Assembly: GCA_015490295.1 (NCBI GenBank)
Contig: WFYC01000034.1
Span: 1-64,000 of the forward strand
DNA from: Hydrogenimonas sp.
GTDB taxonomy: Bacteria; Campylobacterota; Campylobacteria; Campylobacterales; Hydrogenimonadaceae
Reading direction: 5' to 3'
Length of the DNA stretch: 64,000 nt
Part shown: positions 34,511 through 43,065 of the stretch, one piece after another
How positions within the stretch are numbered: position 1 is the stretch's first letter
Layout of the letters: every line of letters starts with the position of its first letter
Translations under genes and position numbers: made by a program
The notes under the pieces: generated by a model
Told to the model about the DNA's origin: nothing
Seen by the model: only the letters and a program-made list of their open reading frames with translations
Databases searched by the model: none

Positions 34511-34903
34511 ATGCAGTACGAGTGGGATGAGAATCCGGACCTGAATATCACTCCGCTGGTAGACATTATGCTTGTCTTAATGGCCATTTTGATGGTAACT
34601 GCCCCTACTATTATCTATCAGGAGAAGATAACACTGCCCAAAGGGAGCAAAACGCAGACGCTTCAAAAGGTCAAATCACTCGAGATCAGAATGGATAAAA
34701 AAGGGGTTATCTATTTTTTGAAAGATAGGTACAAAGCGATATCCTTTCCCGACAGCTTCCTGCTTAAAACGGAGAATATGGATAAAAATATTCCCGTTTA
34801 TATACGCGCTGATAGGATGCTTAGATACAAAGATGTCATGTTTTTGCTAAAAACGGTAAAAGAGGCCGGCTTTTCGAAAGTCTCCCTGGTGACAGATGGG
34901 TAG
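34511..34903 (+). CDS. tolR: TolR/ExbD-type proton-channel subunit
   Basis: 130 aa. One helix near the N-terminus with the essential Asp18 in LNITPLVDIMLVLMAILMV, then a periplasmic domain ending in KEAGFSKVSLVTDG. Partner of the TolQ-like protein. Overlaps the next gene by 8 nt. Confidence 0.9.
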   Translation: MQYEWDENPDLNITPLVDIMLVLMAILMVTAPTIIYQEKITLPKGSKTQTLQKVKSLEIRMDKKGVIYFLKDRYKAISFPDSFLLKTENMDKNIPVYIRADRMLRYKDVMFLLKTVKEAGFSKVSLVTDG

Positions 34904-35657
34904 CGACAAGAGACTCTTTTTCATCGGCGGCATAGCGGCCTCGCTCTTCTATCTCCTTCTCGTCTTTGTATTGATTTACTTTTTTAACGAATATAAACGC
35001 TCAAAAAGGTATGTTCCTGCAAAATCTGAGAGTATAGAGGTGTCGATACTGCAGCAATCTTCGAAAAAACCGAAACCGGAGCCGAAACCCGCCGTAAAGA
35101 GAGAGCAGAAACAGCAGGTAAAACTGCCGGCGGAAAAGAAGGTTTCCGCAACTGCTCCAAAGAGTGCAGCTCCGAAGCCCAAAGCCATCTCGTCTCTTTT
35201 TGAAGGGATAAAAGCGAGTGCCCCCGTTGAAAGCGGCAGTGCGGCACGACTTGCGAACGCTCCAAAGATAAAATATAAAGCGGCATCTTCACAGGAGCAG
35301 AAGGTCACCCGGAAGGCGAGTCAACTGATAAAAGATATAAATCTCAGCAAGCCCGAGATTGAGATCACATCCAAAAGTTCCGGTATCGGCGAAGTCAACG
35401 AGTATATGAGCAGACTTTACGATAAAATCTACAGATCTTGGCAGCCGGAAGCCGTTTATGCGGGAGAGCAGGCGAAAGTACGCTTGAGGATCGCTCCGGA
35501 TGGAAGCTTCGAATACAGTTTACTATATCCTTCGGATAATCAAGGTTTCAATCAGAGCCTGATAGAATATCTCGATCGGCTAAAGAGAGAGAAGCTGCCT
35601 CCAAGAAAAGAGAGCGGTATATTGGATGTCGACGTAGAATTTAAAGCCAAGGAGTAG
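34896..35657 (+). CDS. tolA: TolA/TonB-like envelope-spanning protein
   Basis: 253 aa. One N-terminal helix (FFIGGIAASLFYLLLVFVLIYFF), a Pro/Lys-rich extended stretch (KPKPEPKPAVKREQKQQ and onwards, about 55-100), a linker and a C-terminal TonB_C/TolA-III-like domain (IYRSWQPEAVYAGEQAKVRLRIAPDGSFEYSLLYPS, in pieces). It transmits force from TolQR to Pal. TolA by gene order; sequence alone would not exclude TonB. Confidence 0.85.
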   Translation: MGSDKRLFFIGGIAASLFYLLLVFVLIYFFNEYKRSKRYVPAKSESIEVSILQQSSKKPKPEPKPAVKREQKQQVKLPAEKKVSATAPKSAAPKPKAISSLFEGIKASAPVESGSAARLANAPKIKYKAASSQEQKVTRKASQLIKDINLSKPEIEITSKSSGIGEVNEYMSRLYDKIYRSWQPEAVYAGEQAKVRLRIAPDGSFEYSLLYPSDNQGFNQSLIEYLDRLKREKLPPRKESGILDVDVEFKAKE

Positions 35658-35659
35658 CA

Positions 35660-36910
35660 GTGCGCTATTTGATAATAGTTTTGACAGGGATGATGCTTAT
35701 GGCATCGGATGCGACCTTGGAGATTGTGAAAAGTACAGACAATAGACCTTCCGTCGTTATACAGGATTCATCCGAATTTGGAGATATGCGCATAAGAGGA
35801 AAGTTTTTTCGTCTTGTCATAGGAGACTTGAAAGTTACTGCCCATTTCAAAGTTGACGATACATACAGAAGCTGCAGCTACGACTCCATGATAGATCCTC
35901 TGCTTAAAAAGAGTGACTATCTCTTCAGGTATCGTTTCAGGGAGGGTGACGGACAGAGGCTCTATCTGGATGTAAGAGCTTACGACTTAAGATCGAAAAG
36001 TGCGGTATACGAGAGAAGTTATCGTGTGGCCAATCGGGGCAGATACCCCTTCTTGATACATCAGGCTGTAATCGACTTCAATGACTACCTCCAGATGCCT
36101 AGTGTCGATTGGATGAAGCGTTATGTAGTGTTTTCACAATATACAAAACCCAAACAGGCGGATATTGTCGTTGCCGACTACACGTTGACATACAGGAAAA
36201 AGATAATCAGCGGCGGTTTGAATATCTTCCCTAAATGGGCCGATCGCGACCAGAAAGGGATCTATTTCACCAAACTCGGGATTAGGCCGGTTCTCTATTA
36301 TTTTAATATCTATACCGGTAAGCAGAGAAGAGTGATTTCGTCAGACGGTATGCTTGTCTGTTCGGATGTAAGCAGAGACGGGAAAAGACTGCTATTGACC
36401 ATGGCTCCGGAAGGACAGCCCGATATCTATATGTACAATATAGAGAGCGGAATGAAAGAGCGGTTGACATTCTATTCAGGTATAGATGTTTCGGCACAGT
36501 ATACCGGTTCAGAGAGGAAGATAATTTTCGTATCGGACAGGCTGGGATACCCCAATATTTTCATAAAAAGAGTTGGGGAAAGGGCTGTACAGCAGCTGGT
36601 CTATCACGGAAAGAACAACAATGCCTGCAGTGCACACGGAAAGTATGTCGTCTATACGAGCAGAGAGAGCGACAATGCGTTCAGTGCCAACACTTTCAAC
36701 CTCTATCTTGTCTCCACCGAAAGCGACTATATCAGGAGACTCACTGCAAGCGGTGTCAACCAGTTTCCCAAATTCTCTCGTGATGGAGAGAGTGTCATGT
36801 ATATCAAGCACTACGCGTCACAGAGTGCACTGGGAGTAATCAGGCTAAATTACAATGAAGGATTTCTTTTCCCTTTGAAAGGGCATAAAATACAATCGAT
36901 CGACTGGTAG
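35660..36910 (+). CDS. tolB: TolB periplasmic beta-propeller
   Basis: 416 aa, GTG start at 35660 after AAGGAG. Signal peptide (about 1-17), N-terminal alpha/beta domain, then WD40-like PD40 repeats (GLNIFPKWADRD, DVSRDGKRLLLTMAPEGQPDIYMYNIESG, GVNQFPKFSRDGESVMYIKH). Binds Pal and outer-membrane proteins in the Tol-Pal system. Two nt after tolA. Confidence 0.93.
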   Translation: MRYLIIVLTGMMLMASDATLEIVKSTDNRPSVVIQDSSEFGDMRIRGKFFRLVIGDLKVTAHFKVDDTYRSCSYDSMIDPLLKKSDYLFRYRFREGDGQRLYLDVRAYDLRSKSAVYERSYRVANRGRYPFLIHQAVIDFNDYLQMPSVDWMKRYVVFSQYTKPKQADIVVADYTLTYRKKIISGGLNIFPKWADRDQKGIYFTKLGIRPVLYYFNIYTGKQRRVISSDGMLVCSDVSRDGKRLLLTMAPEGQPDIYMYNIESGMKERLTFYSGIDVSAQYTGSERKIIFVSDRLGYPNIFIKRVGERAVQQLVYHGKNNNACSAHGKYVVYTSRESDNAFSANTFNLYLVSTESDYIRRLTASGVNQFPKFSRDGESVMYIKHYASQSALGVIRLNYNEGFLFPLKGHKIQSIDW

Positions 36911-37027
36911 CCTCATAGTTCACCATCCGGTAAACGGATATGAACAGAGACAGCCTTGTCGGGGTCTTTAACGGTAAAGTAAGAAAAAGCGTGCTAAAAT
37001 CCTCTAAATTCCGAAGGAGATGAATCG

Positions 37028-37594
37028 ATGAAAAAGAGTCTTATACTTGCTGCGGCGGCTGCCGCACTGCTGATGAGCGGCTGTTCTCAGAAAAAGCCGG
37101 AAGTCGATATGACTAAGCAGGAGACGACAGAGAAGAGGGAACCTGCAGTGACTGAAGCCGACAGCGGTATCAGCACCGTTGTAGGGAGTGAAGAGAGCGG
37201 AGAGCTCACAACACTTCCGGAAAACAGCCGTATGGAAAAGATAAAAGAGCTTGAGGCGAGTGCAAAAAAGATCTACTTCGACTTCGACAAATACAATATC
37301 CGACCCGACCAGGAGCCTCGCGTTGATGAGGATGCACAGCTTTTCTCTTCGGACGCGGCGAAAGATCTTACTATCAAAATAGAGGGCAACTGCGATGAGT
37401 GGGGAACGGATGAGTACAATTACGCACTGGGGCTCAGACGTGCCAAAACCGTTCGGGACGCTTTTGCTATAAAAGGGATCGACGAAAGCCGCATGGTAAT
37501 GGTCAGCTACGGCGAGAGCAACCCCGTATGTACGGAACATACAAAAGAGTGCTGGGCCAAAAACAGACGCGTAGAGTTTGAACTCCTCCCCTAA
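37028..37594 (+). CDS. pal: Pal peptidoglycan-associated lipoprotein
   Basis: 188 aa lipoprotein with lipobox LLMSG-C (Cys19). OmpA-like C-terminal domain from about residue 80: YFDFDKYNIRPDQ, IEGNCDEWGTDEYNYALGLRRA and NRRVEF bind peptidoglycan. Three cysteines lie in the domain (GNCDEW, NPVCTEHTKECW), the last two common in Pal. Own ribosome site (GAAGGAGATG). Preceded by a 117-bp gap after tolB that may hold a promoter. Confidence 0.96.
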   Translation: MKKSLILAAAAAALLMSGCSQKKPEVDMTKQETTEKREPAVTEADSGISTVVGSEESGELTTLPENSRMEKIKELEASAKKIYFDFDKYNIRPDQEPRVDEDAQLFSSDAAKDLTIKIEGNCDEWGTDEYNYALGLRRAKTVRDAFAIKGIDESRMVMVSYGESNPVCTEHTKECWAKNRRVEFELLP

Positions 37595-38479
37595 ATGAGA
37601 AAACTTCCGTTATCTCTTCTACTGCTTCTGGGTGTCTCTTTTGCGGGCACACAGGAGCCTTCTGCATTCGGAGCCGGAAACCTCGACTCTCCCGAACCGT
37701 ACGGGCTGAGCGAAGACGAGCGGCACATTCTTAAAAACAGGCGTGCCATAGAGGCGCTTCAAAAGGCGCTTTTGAAGCAGCAGCAGACGGTTCAGCAGAA
37801 TCGTGAGCACATCGATGGCCTGCAGAGCATCATAGAAGGCTGGAACAGCAGAATAAGGGAATTCGAAAGATCTATCACGCAGATAGATGATTTGAACCGC
37901 TCCGTAGCTGATCTTCAGGCAAAGACTGAGATTCTTTCCAAAACCCAGAATGAAAACTTCGAGCAGATACGTACCGTTTTGCAGGAGCTGGGGACCCTTA
38001 TCGACTCTATCAACGAAAAGTATGTCGACAAAGAGCGCTTCAATCGTCTCGAAAGTGCGTTTTTGGAGTTCAAAGAGGCATACGAATCTTTTGTGAAAAG
38101 AGCCGATCTCAGCAGCAAGTCGAACGCTGAAATATTCAAAGAGGCCAAAAAACTCTTTCGTAAAAAGAGCTATTCAGAGGCGAAGAGGTACTTCTCGTAC
38201 CTGATCAAAAACCACTATAAACCGGCTACATCAAACTACTATCTCGGTGAGATCTCTTACTTGAGCGGACGTTACAAGGATGCTATAGCATACTATAAAA
38301 GGAGTGCTTCACTTTACGACAAGAGCAGTTTTATGCCCACTCTGCTTCTGCACACAGCCATATCTCTTCAGCGCATAGGAGACAAAGAACAGGCGAAGCA
38401 GTTTTACAACTCTTTGATAAGCCTCTATCCGAAAAGCAAAGCCGCTGCAGTTGCCAAAAAGAATCTCTCCAAACTTTGA
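37595..38479 (+). CDS. cpoB: CpoB/YbgF coordinator of Tol and cell-wall synthesis
   Basis: 294 aa periplasmic protein, signal peptide 1-17, N-terminal coiled coil for trimerisation (about 40-160) and C-terminal TPR repeats (FKEAKKLFRKKSYSEAKRYFSYLI, ATSNYYLGEISYLSGRYKDAIAYY, QRIGDKEQAKQFYNSLISLYP). Immediately follows the pal stop codon. Family typical in length and place. Confidence 0.9.
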   Translation: MRKLPLSLLLLLGVSFAGTQEPSAFGAGNLDSPEPYGLSEDERHILKNRRAIEALQKALLKQQQTVQQNREHIDGLQSIIEGWNSRIREFERSITQIDDLNRSVADLQAKTEILSKTQNENFEQIRTVLQELGTLIDSINEKYVDKERFNRLESAFLEFKEAYESFVKRADLSSKSNAEIFKEAKKLFRKKSYSEAKRYFSYLIKNHYKPATSNYYLGEISYLSGRYKDAIAYYKRSASLYDKSSFMPTLLLHTAISLQRIGDKEQAKQFYNSLISLYPKSKAAAVAKKNLSKL

Positions 38480-38559
38480 GGTAGTACCCCTCTTCCTTAA
38501 GATTCCATGAAAGAACAGTATGATAGAATCTGCTACTTTTTAAAGGAGAACCGACAATT

Positions 38560-39072
38560 ATGAAGATTGAAGACAATAATGTAGTCTCTTTCAACTACGA
38601 AGTTAAAGATGCTAAAACCGGAGAGGTTGTGGATTCCAATATGGGACAGGCGCCTCTCTCTTTCATTACCGGAAAGCAGCAGATTATTCCGGGGCTTGAA
38701 AACCAGATGAAGGGCATGCAAACCGGCGAGAGCGCGGAGATTCTCGTGAGTGCTGCCGAAGCGTACGGCGAATACAACCCCGAAGCTGTTCAAAACATGC
38801 CGCGCGAACAGTTCGCAGGAATCGAACTTCAAGAGGGTATGACTCTCTATGGACAGAGCGAAGACGGTGGTACCGTTCAGGTAACCGTCAAGAGTTTCGA
38901 TGACAACGATGTAGTGATAGATTTCAACCATCCACTGGCAGGAAAGGATCTCCTTTTCAACGTCACGGTAGCGGAGGTTCGCGAACCGACGGTAAACGAG
39001 TCTCTCAGCGGACAGGTTGAACAGCCAGGCGCTGAAGGTTGCGGTTGCGGCACAGGATGTGGAAACCATTAA
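38560..39072 (+). CDS. slyD: SlyD-like FKBP peptidyl-prolyl isomerase
   Basis: 170 aa. FKBP domain split by an insert-in-flap (chaperone) domain: YEVKDAKTGEVVDSN, ITGKQQIIPGLENQMKGMQTGES, then the IF domain, then VIDFNHPLAGKDLLFNVTVAEV. The tail ends in GCGCGTGCG-NH, a short cysteine-rich metal-binding tail like that of E. coli SlyD but without its many histidines. Nickel insertion or folding help is likely. Last 14-56 nt overlap the next gene. Confidence 0.92.
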   Translation: MKIEDNNVVSFNYEVKDAKTGEVVDSNMGQAPLSFITGKQQIIPGLENQMKGMQTGESAEILVSAAEAYGEYNPEAVQNMPREQFAGIELQEGMTLYGQSEDGGTVQVTVKSFDDNDVVIDFNHPLAGKDLLFNVTVAEVREPTVNESLSGQVEQPGAEGCGCGTGCGNH

Positions 39073-39820
39073 TTTTATCGCGGAGTCGAAGCCTCTCAAG
39101 GAGGCTTTGAAGTCCGCCAACCTTCTAAAATCTCTTCAGTTCAATACCATCATTAGCGGGGAAGCCGGAACAGGCCGCCATACCCTTGCTGCCTATATGA
39201 TGCCCGATGCCCCCCTCGTGCATGGAGACGACCCAGAACTATACACTCGCATTGAAAACAGTCCCCAGTTTATAATAGACAGACTGGAGAAAGCCGACTC
39301 TCTCAGCAGAATTTCACAAACAGTACAAAAACATGGAACGAAAGTGATAGCTATCGTAGAAGATACTTCGACTCTTGTCTCGATAGATTCGCTTTTCAGC
39401 GTAAGAATAGCCCTTCCGCCCCTGCAGCAGAGAATCGAAGACGTTCCACCGCTGGCGAAGAAGTTTGCCGATGAGGCCGGAATCATGTTCGCTCAAGGCG
39501 GTGATGAAGAACCTTTCGAGCCGGATCTACGAAATGTCGATCTTTCGGCAAACGCATTCTCTCTTAGAAGATCGGTATTTTTGCAATATTTTGCCGCCAG
39601 GATGGAGAAAGATGAGCTCATGCTTCTGAACGAAGCCTATCTACTCTCACGTATGGCGGAAGGTGAAGATATCTACAGAAGAGAGCTCTTTTTATATGAA
39701 GTCCCACTTATCAGAGCAGGTATCAAGGTGTTTAAAAGCCAACTAAAGATGTCAAATGCATTCGGACTCAACCGCAATACACTCAGAAAAAAAATTACAG
39801 AATGGAAGGAATATCTATGA
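39059..39820 (+). CDS. degenerate NtrC-type AAA+ protein with Fis-type HTH
   Basis: 253 aa if started at the GTG at 39059, or 267 aa from the TTG at 39017; neither has a good ribosome site, so the start is uncertain. Walker A is altered (GEAGTGRHTLA, Arg for Lys), the segments IALPPLQQRIEDVPPLAKKF match the late AAA+ region of sigma-54 activators, and the C-terminus is a Fis-like helix-turn-helix (MSNAFGLNRNTLRKKITEW). The GAFTGA loop is missing and the middle is shortened. Likely a DNA-binding regulator that no longer hydrolyses ATP. Lies between slyD and fabD with overlaps on both sides. Confidence 0.75.
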   Translation: METINFIAESKPLKEALKSANLLKSLQFNTIISGEAGTGRHTLAAYMMPDAPLVHGDDPELYTRIENSPQFIIDRLEKADSLSRISQTVQKHGTKVIAIVEDTSTLVSIDSLFSVRIALPPLQQRIEDVPPLAKKFADEAGIMFAQGGDEEPFEPDLRNVDLSANAFSLRRSVFLQYFAARMEKDELMLLNEAYLLSRMAEGEDIYRRELFLYEVPLIRAGIKVFKSQLKMSNAFGLNRNTLRKKITEWKEYL

Positions 39821-40755
39821 CAAAAACAGCTTTTCTTTATCCCGGACAGGGATCCCAGGCCGTCGGTATGGGGAAGTCGTTCGTAGAGCACTCTCAGGAA
39901 GCTGCCAGGATGCTCGAGGCCGCTTCGGAACGGTTGAAAACGGATATGGCCCATCTGCTCTTCGAGCCCAATGATCTCTTGGAGCAGACGAAATACACTC
40001 AGCCGGCAATACTCCTCGTTTCGATTATGGGATACAGACTCTTCGCGAAAGAGATTCCGCAAGCGCCGGCGTTCGCTCTTGGACATTCGCTGGGAGAGTT
40101 TTCGGCTCTATCTGCTGTAGGTGCCATAGATTGGCTCGATGCGGTCGAGCTTGTACACCTTCGAGGAAGCCTTATGCAAAAAGCGTGCGAAGGGATCGAA
40201 GCCGGAATGATGGTAGTGCTTGGAGTTGCGGATGAGGATGTCGAAGCGATATGCCACGACGCCCGACAGGATGGTAAAAAGGTGTGGCCGGCCAATTACA
40301 ATGCGGAGGGTCAGATAGTCATTGCGGGAATTAAAAGTGATCTTCAGAGTCTGGAAGAGCCTCTGAAAGCCGCGAAAGCCCGCCGCGTTATGCTTCTGAA
40401 TATGTCGGTAGCCAGCCACTGCCCACTTCTTGAGCCTGCGGTTGAACCGCTGGTAGAGGCTCTAAAAGGCGTGCTGTGTGACGAGTTTGCCGCACCGGTC
40501 ATCTCCAATGTCACCGCAAAAGCCTACAATACCAAAACGGAAGCACTCGATCTGCTTGGACGCCAGCTGGTTTCGCCGGTTCTCTACAAGCAATCTATCC
40601 GTGACAATGACGACCTTGTAGACAGATATATAGAGTTCGGGCACGGAGGAGTTTTGAAGGGGCTTAACAGGCGCACAACCAAAAAACCGACACTCGTGGT
40701 AAGCGACTACGACTCTCTGTGTGCGGTTATCGAAACAGTGGCGCAGGAGCGCTGA
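39817..40755 (+). CDS. fabD: malonyl-CoA:ACP transacylase
   Basis: 312 aa from the ATG at 39817 (GGAAGGAATATCT before it; overlaps the previous TGA). Loads malonate onto acyl carrier protein for fatty acid synthesis. YPGQGSQAVGMGKSF at the N-terminus, GHSLGEFSAL with catalytic Ser91, and His201 in VASHCPLLEP. Normal length. Stop overlaps the mtnN start. Confidence 0.96.
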   Translation: MTKTAFLYPGQGSQAVGMGKSFVEHSQEAARMLEAASERLKTDMAHLLFEPNDLLEQTKYTQPAILLVSIMGYRLFAKEIPQAPAFALGHSLGEFSALSAVGAIDWLDAVELVHLRGSLMQKACEGIEAGMMVVLGVADEDVEAICHDARQDGKKVWPANYNAEGQIVIAGIKSDLQSLEEPLKAAKARRVMLLNMSVASHCPLLEPAVEPLVEALKGVLCDEFAAPVISNVTAKAYNTKTEALDLLGRQLVSPVLYKQSIRDNDDLVDRYIEFGHGGVLKGLNRRTTKKPTLVVSDYDSLCAVIETVAQER

Positions 40756-41453
40756 TGATTGTAGGAGTAATGGGTGCTATGCCCGAAGAGATCGAACCGA
40801 TTCTCGATAAGCTCGATAATGTAAAACGTCACGAGGTGGCCGACAATATCTACTATACGGCTCTTTACGGCTCTTTGGACCTAGTGATTGCCTACAGCAA
40901 GATAGGCAAGGTCTTTTCGGCGCTTACAGCCGCTACCATGATAGAACGCTTCGGTGTAAGAAAGATGCTCTTTTCTGGAGTTGCCGGCGCCATCAACCCG
41001 GAACTTCGCATCGGAGACCTGATAGCCGCCACGAAGCTCTGCCAGCACGATCTTGAGATCACCGCATTCGGCCATCCGTACGGATATGTCCCGGAGGGAA
41101 AAGTTTTCGTAGAAGCCGATGCGAGGATGCTGGAGATAGCGGCCTCGGCCGCACATAAAACCGGCATAAAGCTAAAAAGGGGAGTAATAGCCACCGGAGA
41201 CCAGTTCGTAGCCGATACCCGGAGAAAAGAGTGGATAGGCGAAACCTTCGGTGCCGATGCACTTGAGATGGAGGGTGCGTCGGTCGCGGTTGTCTGTGAT
41301 GCGTGGGATGTACCGTTTTTCGTGTTGCGCGCCATAAGCGATGCGGCGGATATGGATGCGGGATTTGATTTCGACACTTTTTTAAAAAGCTCCGCAAAAA
41401 AGAGTGCGGATTTTCTCTTTGCAATCTTAGATGAACTCGATCAAGCTAAGTAA
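40755..41453 (+). CDS. mtnN: 5'-methylthioadenosine/S-adenosylhomocysteine nucleosidase
   Basis: 232 aa. Start at 40755 by the TGATG overlap with fabD. Hydrolyses MTA, SAH and, in this phylum, aminodeoxyfutalosine of menaquinone synthesis. IVGVMGAMPEEIEPI, LFSGVAGAINPELRIGDL, LEMEGASVAVVCD with the catalytic Glu and ISDAAD with the Asp. Overlaps the next gene by 23 nt. Confidence 0.95.
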   Translation: MIVGVMGAMPEEIEPILDKLDNVKRHEVADNIYYTALYGSLDLVIAYSKIGKVFSALTAATMIERFGVRKMLFSGVAGAINPELRIGDLIAATKLCQHDLEITAFGHPYGYVPEGKVFVEADARMLEIAASAAHKTGIKLKRGVIATGDQFVADTRRKEWIGETFGADALEMEGASVAVVCDAWDVPFFVLRAISDAADMDAGFDFDTFLKSSAKKSADFLFAILDELDQAK

Positions 41454-42195
41454 GAAGATACTGCGTGCCGCAGGCAGGGCCAACGCAACCTACGGGCTCA
41501 TAGGCGAAGGAGACCGTGTTCTGGTGGGGTTGAGCGGGGGTAAAGACTCTCTAACTCTTGTCCATCTGCTCAAACATATGCAGCGACATGCACCTTTCGA
41601 TTTCGAATTCAAAGCGGTGACGATCCGCTACGGAATGCCTGGCGAGAGTTACAATGCTCTTGCCGAGCATTGTAAAAGGTATGAAATACCGCATGAGGTA
41701 TACGATACGAACATATTCGAAGTAGCGCAGGATACTATTCGTGAAAACAGCTCTTTTTGCAGCTACTTTTCGAGAATGCGCCGGGGAGCCCTCTATACGA
41801 AGGCGGAGGAGGGGAGCTACAACAAGGTCGCCTTGGGCCACCACCTCGATGATGCCGCCGAGAGCTTTTTCATGAATATGCTCTACAACGGTACGCTGCG
41901 ATCTATGGCCCCCATCTACAAAAGCAGCCGCGGATTTCATGTAATCAGGCCGCTGCTTTGGGTAAGAGAGCGCCAGACACGTGCATTTGTGCAGGAGAAT
42001 GGAATAGCCGCTATAGGGGACGAAGCGTGCCCGGCGATGCGGATGAAGGTGAAGATGCCCCATGCAAGAGAGAGCACCAAGCTGATGCTGGAAGAGTGGG
42101 AGGAGCGCTTTCCGGATCTGTTCAAACGCTTCAAGGCGGCATTCAGCCACCTGCAGCCCGATTCGTTCATGGACAAGAGGTATCTCGACATCTGA
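41431..42195 (+). CDS. TtcA-family PP-loop tRNA-modification ATPase
   Basis: 254 aa. LVGLSGGKDSLTLVHLL is the PP-loop; GHHLDDAAESFFMNM and IRPLLWVRERQTRAFV fit TtcA (tRNA 2-thiocytidine-32 synthesis). E. coli TtcA binds a [4Fe-4S] cluster with Cys-x2-Cys and a later Cys; here the first pair reads CSYF (SFCSYFSRMRRG), so one ligand is Phe. Only the first cysteine and CPAM near the C-terminus remain. Either a lineage variant, or a relative with changed cofactor use. Overlaps mtnN. Confidence 0.82.
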   Translation: MNSIKLSKKILRAAGRANATYGLIGEGDRVLVGLSGGKDSLTLVHLLKHMQRHAPFDFEFKAVTIRYGMPGESYNALAEHCKRYEIPHEVYDTNIFEVAQDTIRENSSFCSYFSRMRRGALYTKAEEGSYNKVALGHHLDDAAESFFMNMLYNGTLRSMAPIYKSSRGFHVIRPLLWVRERQTRAFVQENGIAAIGDEACPAMRMKVKMPHARESTKLMLEEWEERFPDLFKRFKAAFSHLQPDSFMDKRYLDI

Positions 42196-42321
42196 CGTTA
42201 CAGGTTGTACCGACTCGCTAAAAAATCGGAGGCCGCGATAGAGCGGCGGGCCTGCTGCCGAAGCAAACCCAGTGTTAACGAAGCCGTTCGGGCTTTGCCC
42301 GTGCGGTGTATAAGGAATAAA
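42196..42321. other. GC-rich structured intergenic segment
   Basis: Holds imperfect hairpins, CCGC/GCGG near 42232-42246 and CGGGC-TTT-GCCCG at 42289-42301. The second resembles one hairpin in the MITE-like element but no inverted termini or flanking duplication are seen. Probably 5' region of the NYN gene. Confidence 0.35.
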
Positions 42322-43062
42322 ATGGAACAGACACAAAAACTCGCGGTCCTCATAGATGCCGACAACGCCCAGCCATCGATTATCGACGCCCTGCTTGCGG
42401 AGATAGCCAAATACGGCACCGCGAGTGTAAAGCGTATATACGGAGACTGGACTATGCCGCAGCTAAAGGGGTGGAAAGAGGTTCTGCTGACACACTCCAT
42501 ACAACCTATTCAGCAGTTTGGATACACCAGCGGCAAGAACGCCACGGACAGCGCGATGATAATAGATGCGATGGATCTGCTCTATACCGGTAACTTCGAC
42601 GGTTTCTGCATCGTCAGCAGCGACAGTGACTTCACCAAACTTGCCGCACGGATCAGGGAGTCGGGGCTCACGGTCTACGGTTTCGGTGAGAAGAAGACTC
42701 CAACTCCTTTCGTATCGGCCTGCGACAAGTTTATATATACCGAAGTTCTGAGAGCCGAAGAGGCCGGTGAAGAGACGGCGGCACCCATAAAAAGGCTTAC
42801 GGCGGCTGAACTCAAGCGCGACCGCAAACTGATACGCCTCCTGAAAGATGCCGCTGATGCGGCTAGCGACGAGAGCGGGTGGGCTCACCTCGGAGCCATG
42901 GGAAATATCATAGCGAAACAGTCGCCGGAGTTCGACCCCCGCAACTACGGATACAAAAAGCTCGGCGAACTTGTCAAAGCCACGGGACTCTTCGATATCG
43001 AGGAACAGGTTACGCATCGCGGTGCAAAAGCTATTTACGTAAGAAACAGAAAAAGAAGATAG
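42322..43062 (+). CDS. NYN-domain (PIN-like) protein with OST-HTH/LOTUS domain
   Basis: 246 aa from the ATG at 42322 (AAGGAATAAA). NYN nuclease-fold domain (residues 1-145): LAVLIDADNAQPS, DSAMIIDAMDLLYTG and CIVSSDSDFTKLAARIR supply the acidic residues of a metal-dependent RNase site. The C-terminal OST-HTH (about 165-246; GWAHLGAMGNIIAKQSPEFDPRNYGYKKLGELV in pieces) binds RNA in other proteins. Probably an RNA-processing or decay enzyme (inference); substrates unknown. Confidence 0.88.
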   Translation: MEQTQKLAVLIDADNAQPSIIDALLAEIAKYGTASVKRIYGDWTMPQLKGWKEVLLTHSIQPIQQFGYTSGKNATDSAMIIDAMDLLYTGNFDGFCIVSSDSDFTKLAARIRESGLTVYGFGEKKTPTPFVSACDKFIYTEVLRAEEAGEETAAPIKRLTAAELKRDRKLIRLLKDAADAASDESGWAHLGAMGNIIAKQSPEFDPRNYGYKKLGELVKATGLFDIEEQVTHRGAKAIYVRNRKRR

Positions 43063-43065
43063 AGG

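Noticed and set aside
36926-36940. ATCCG/CGGAT hairpin after tolB as a terminator
   Set aside because: Only 5 bp and no T-run follows.
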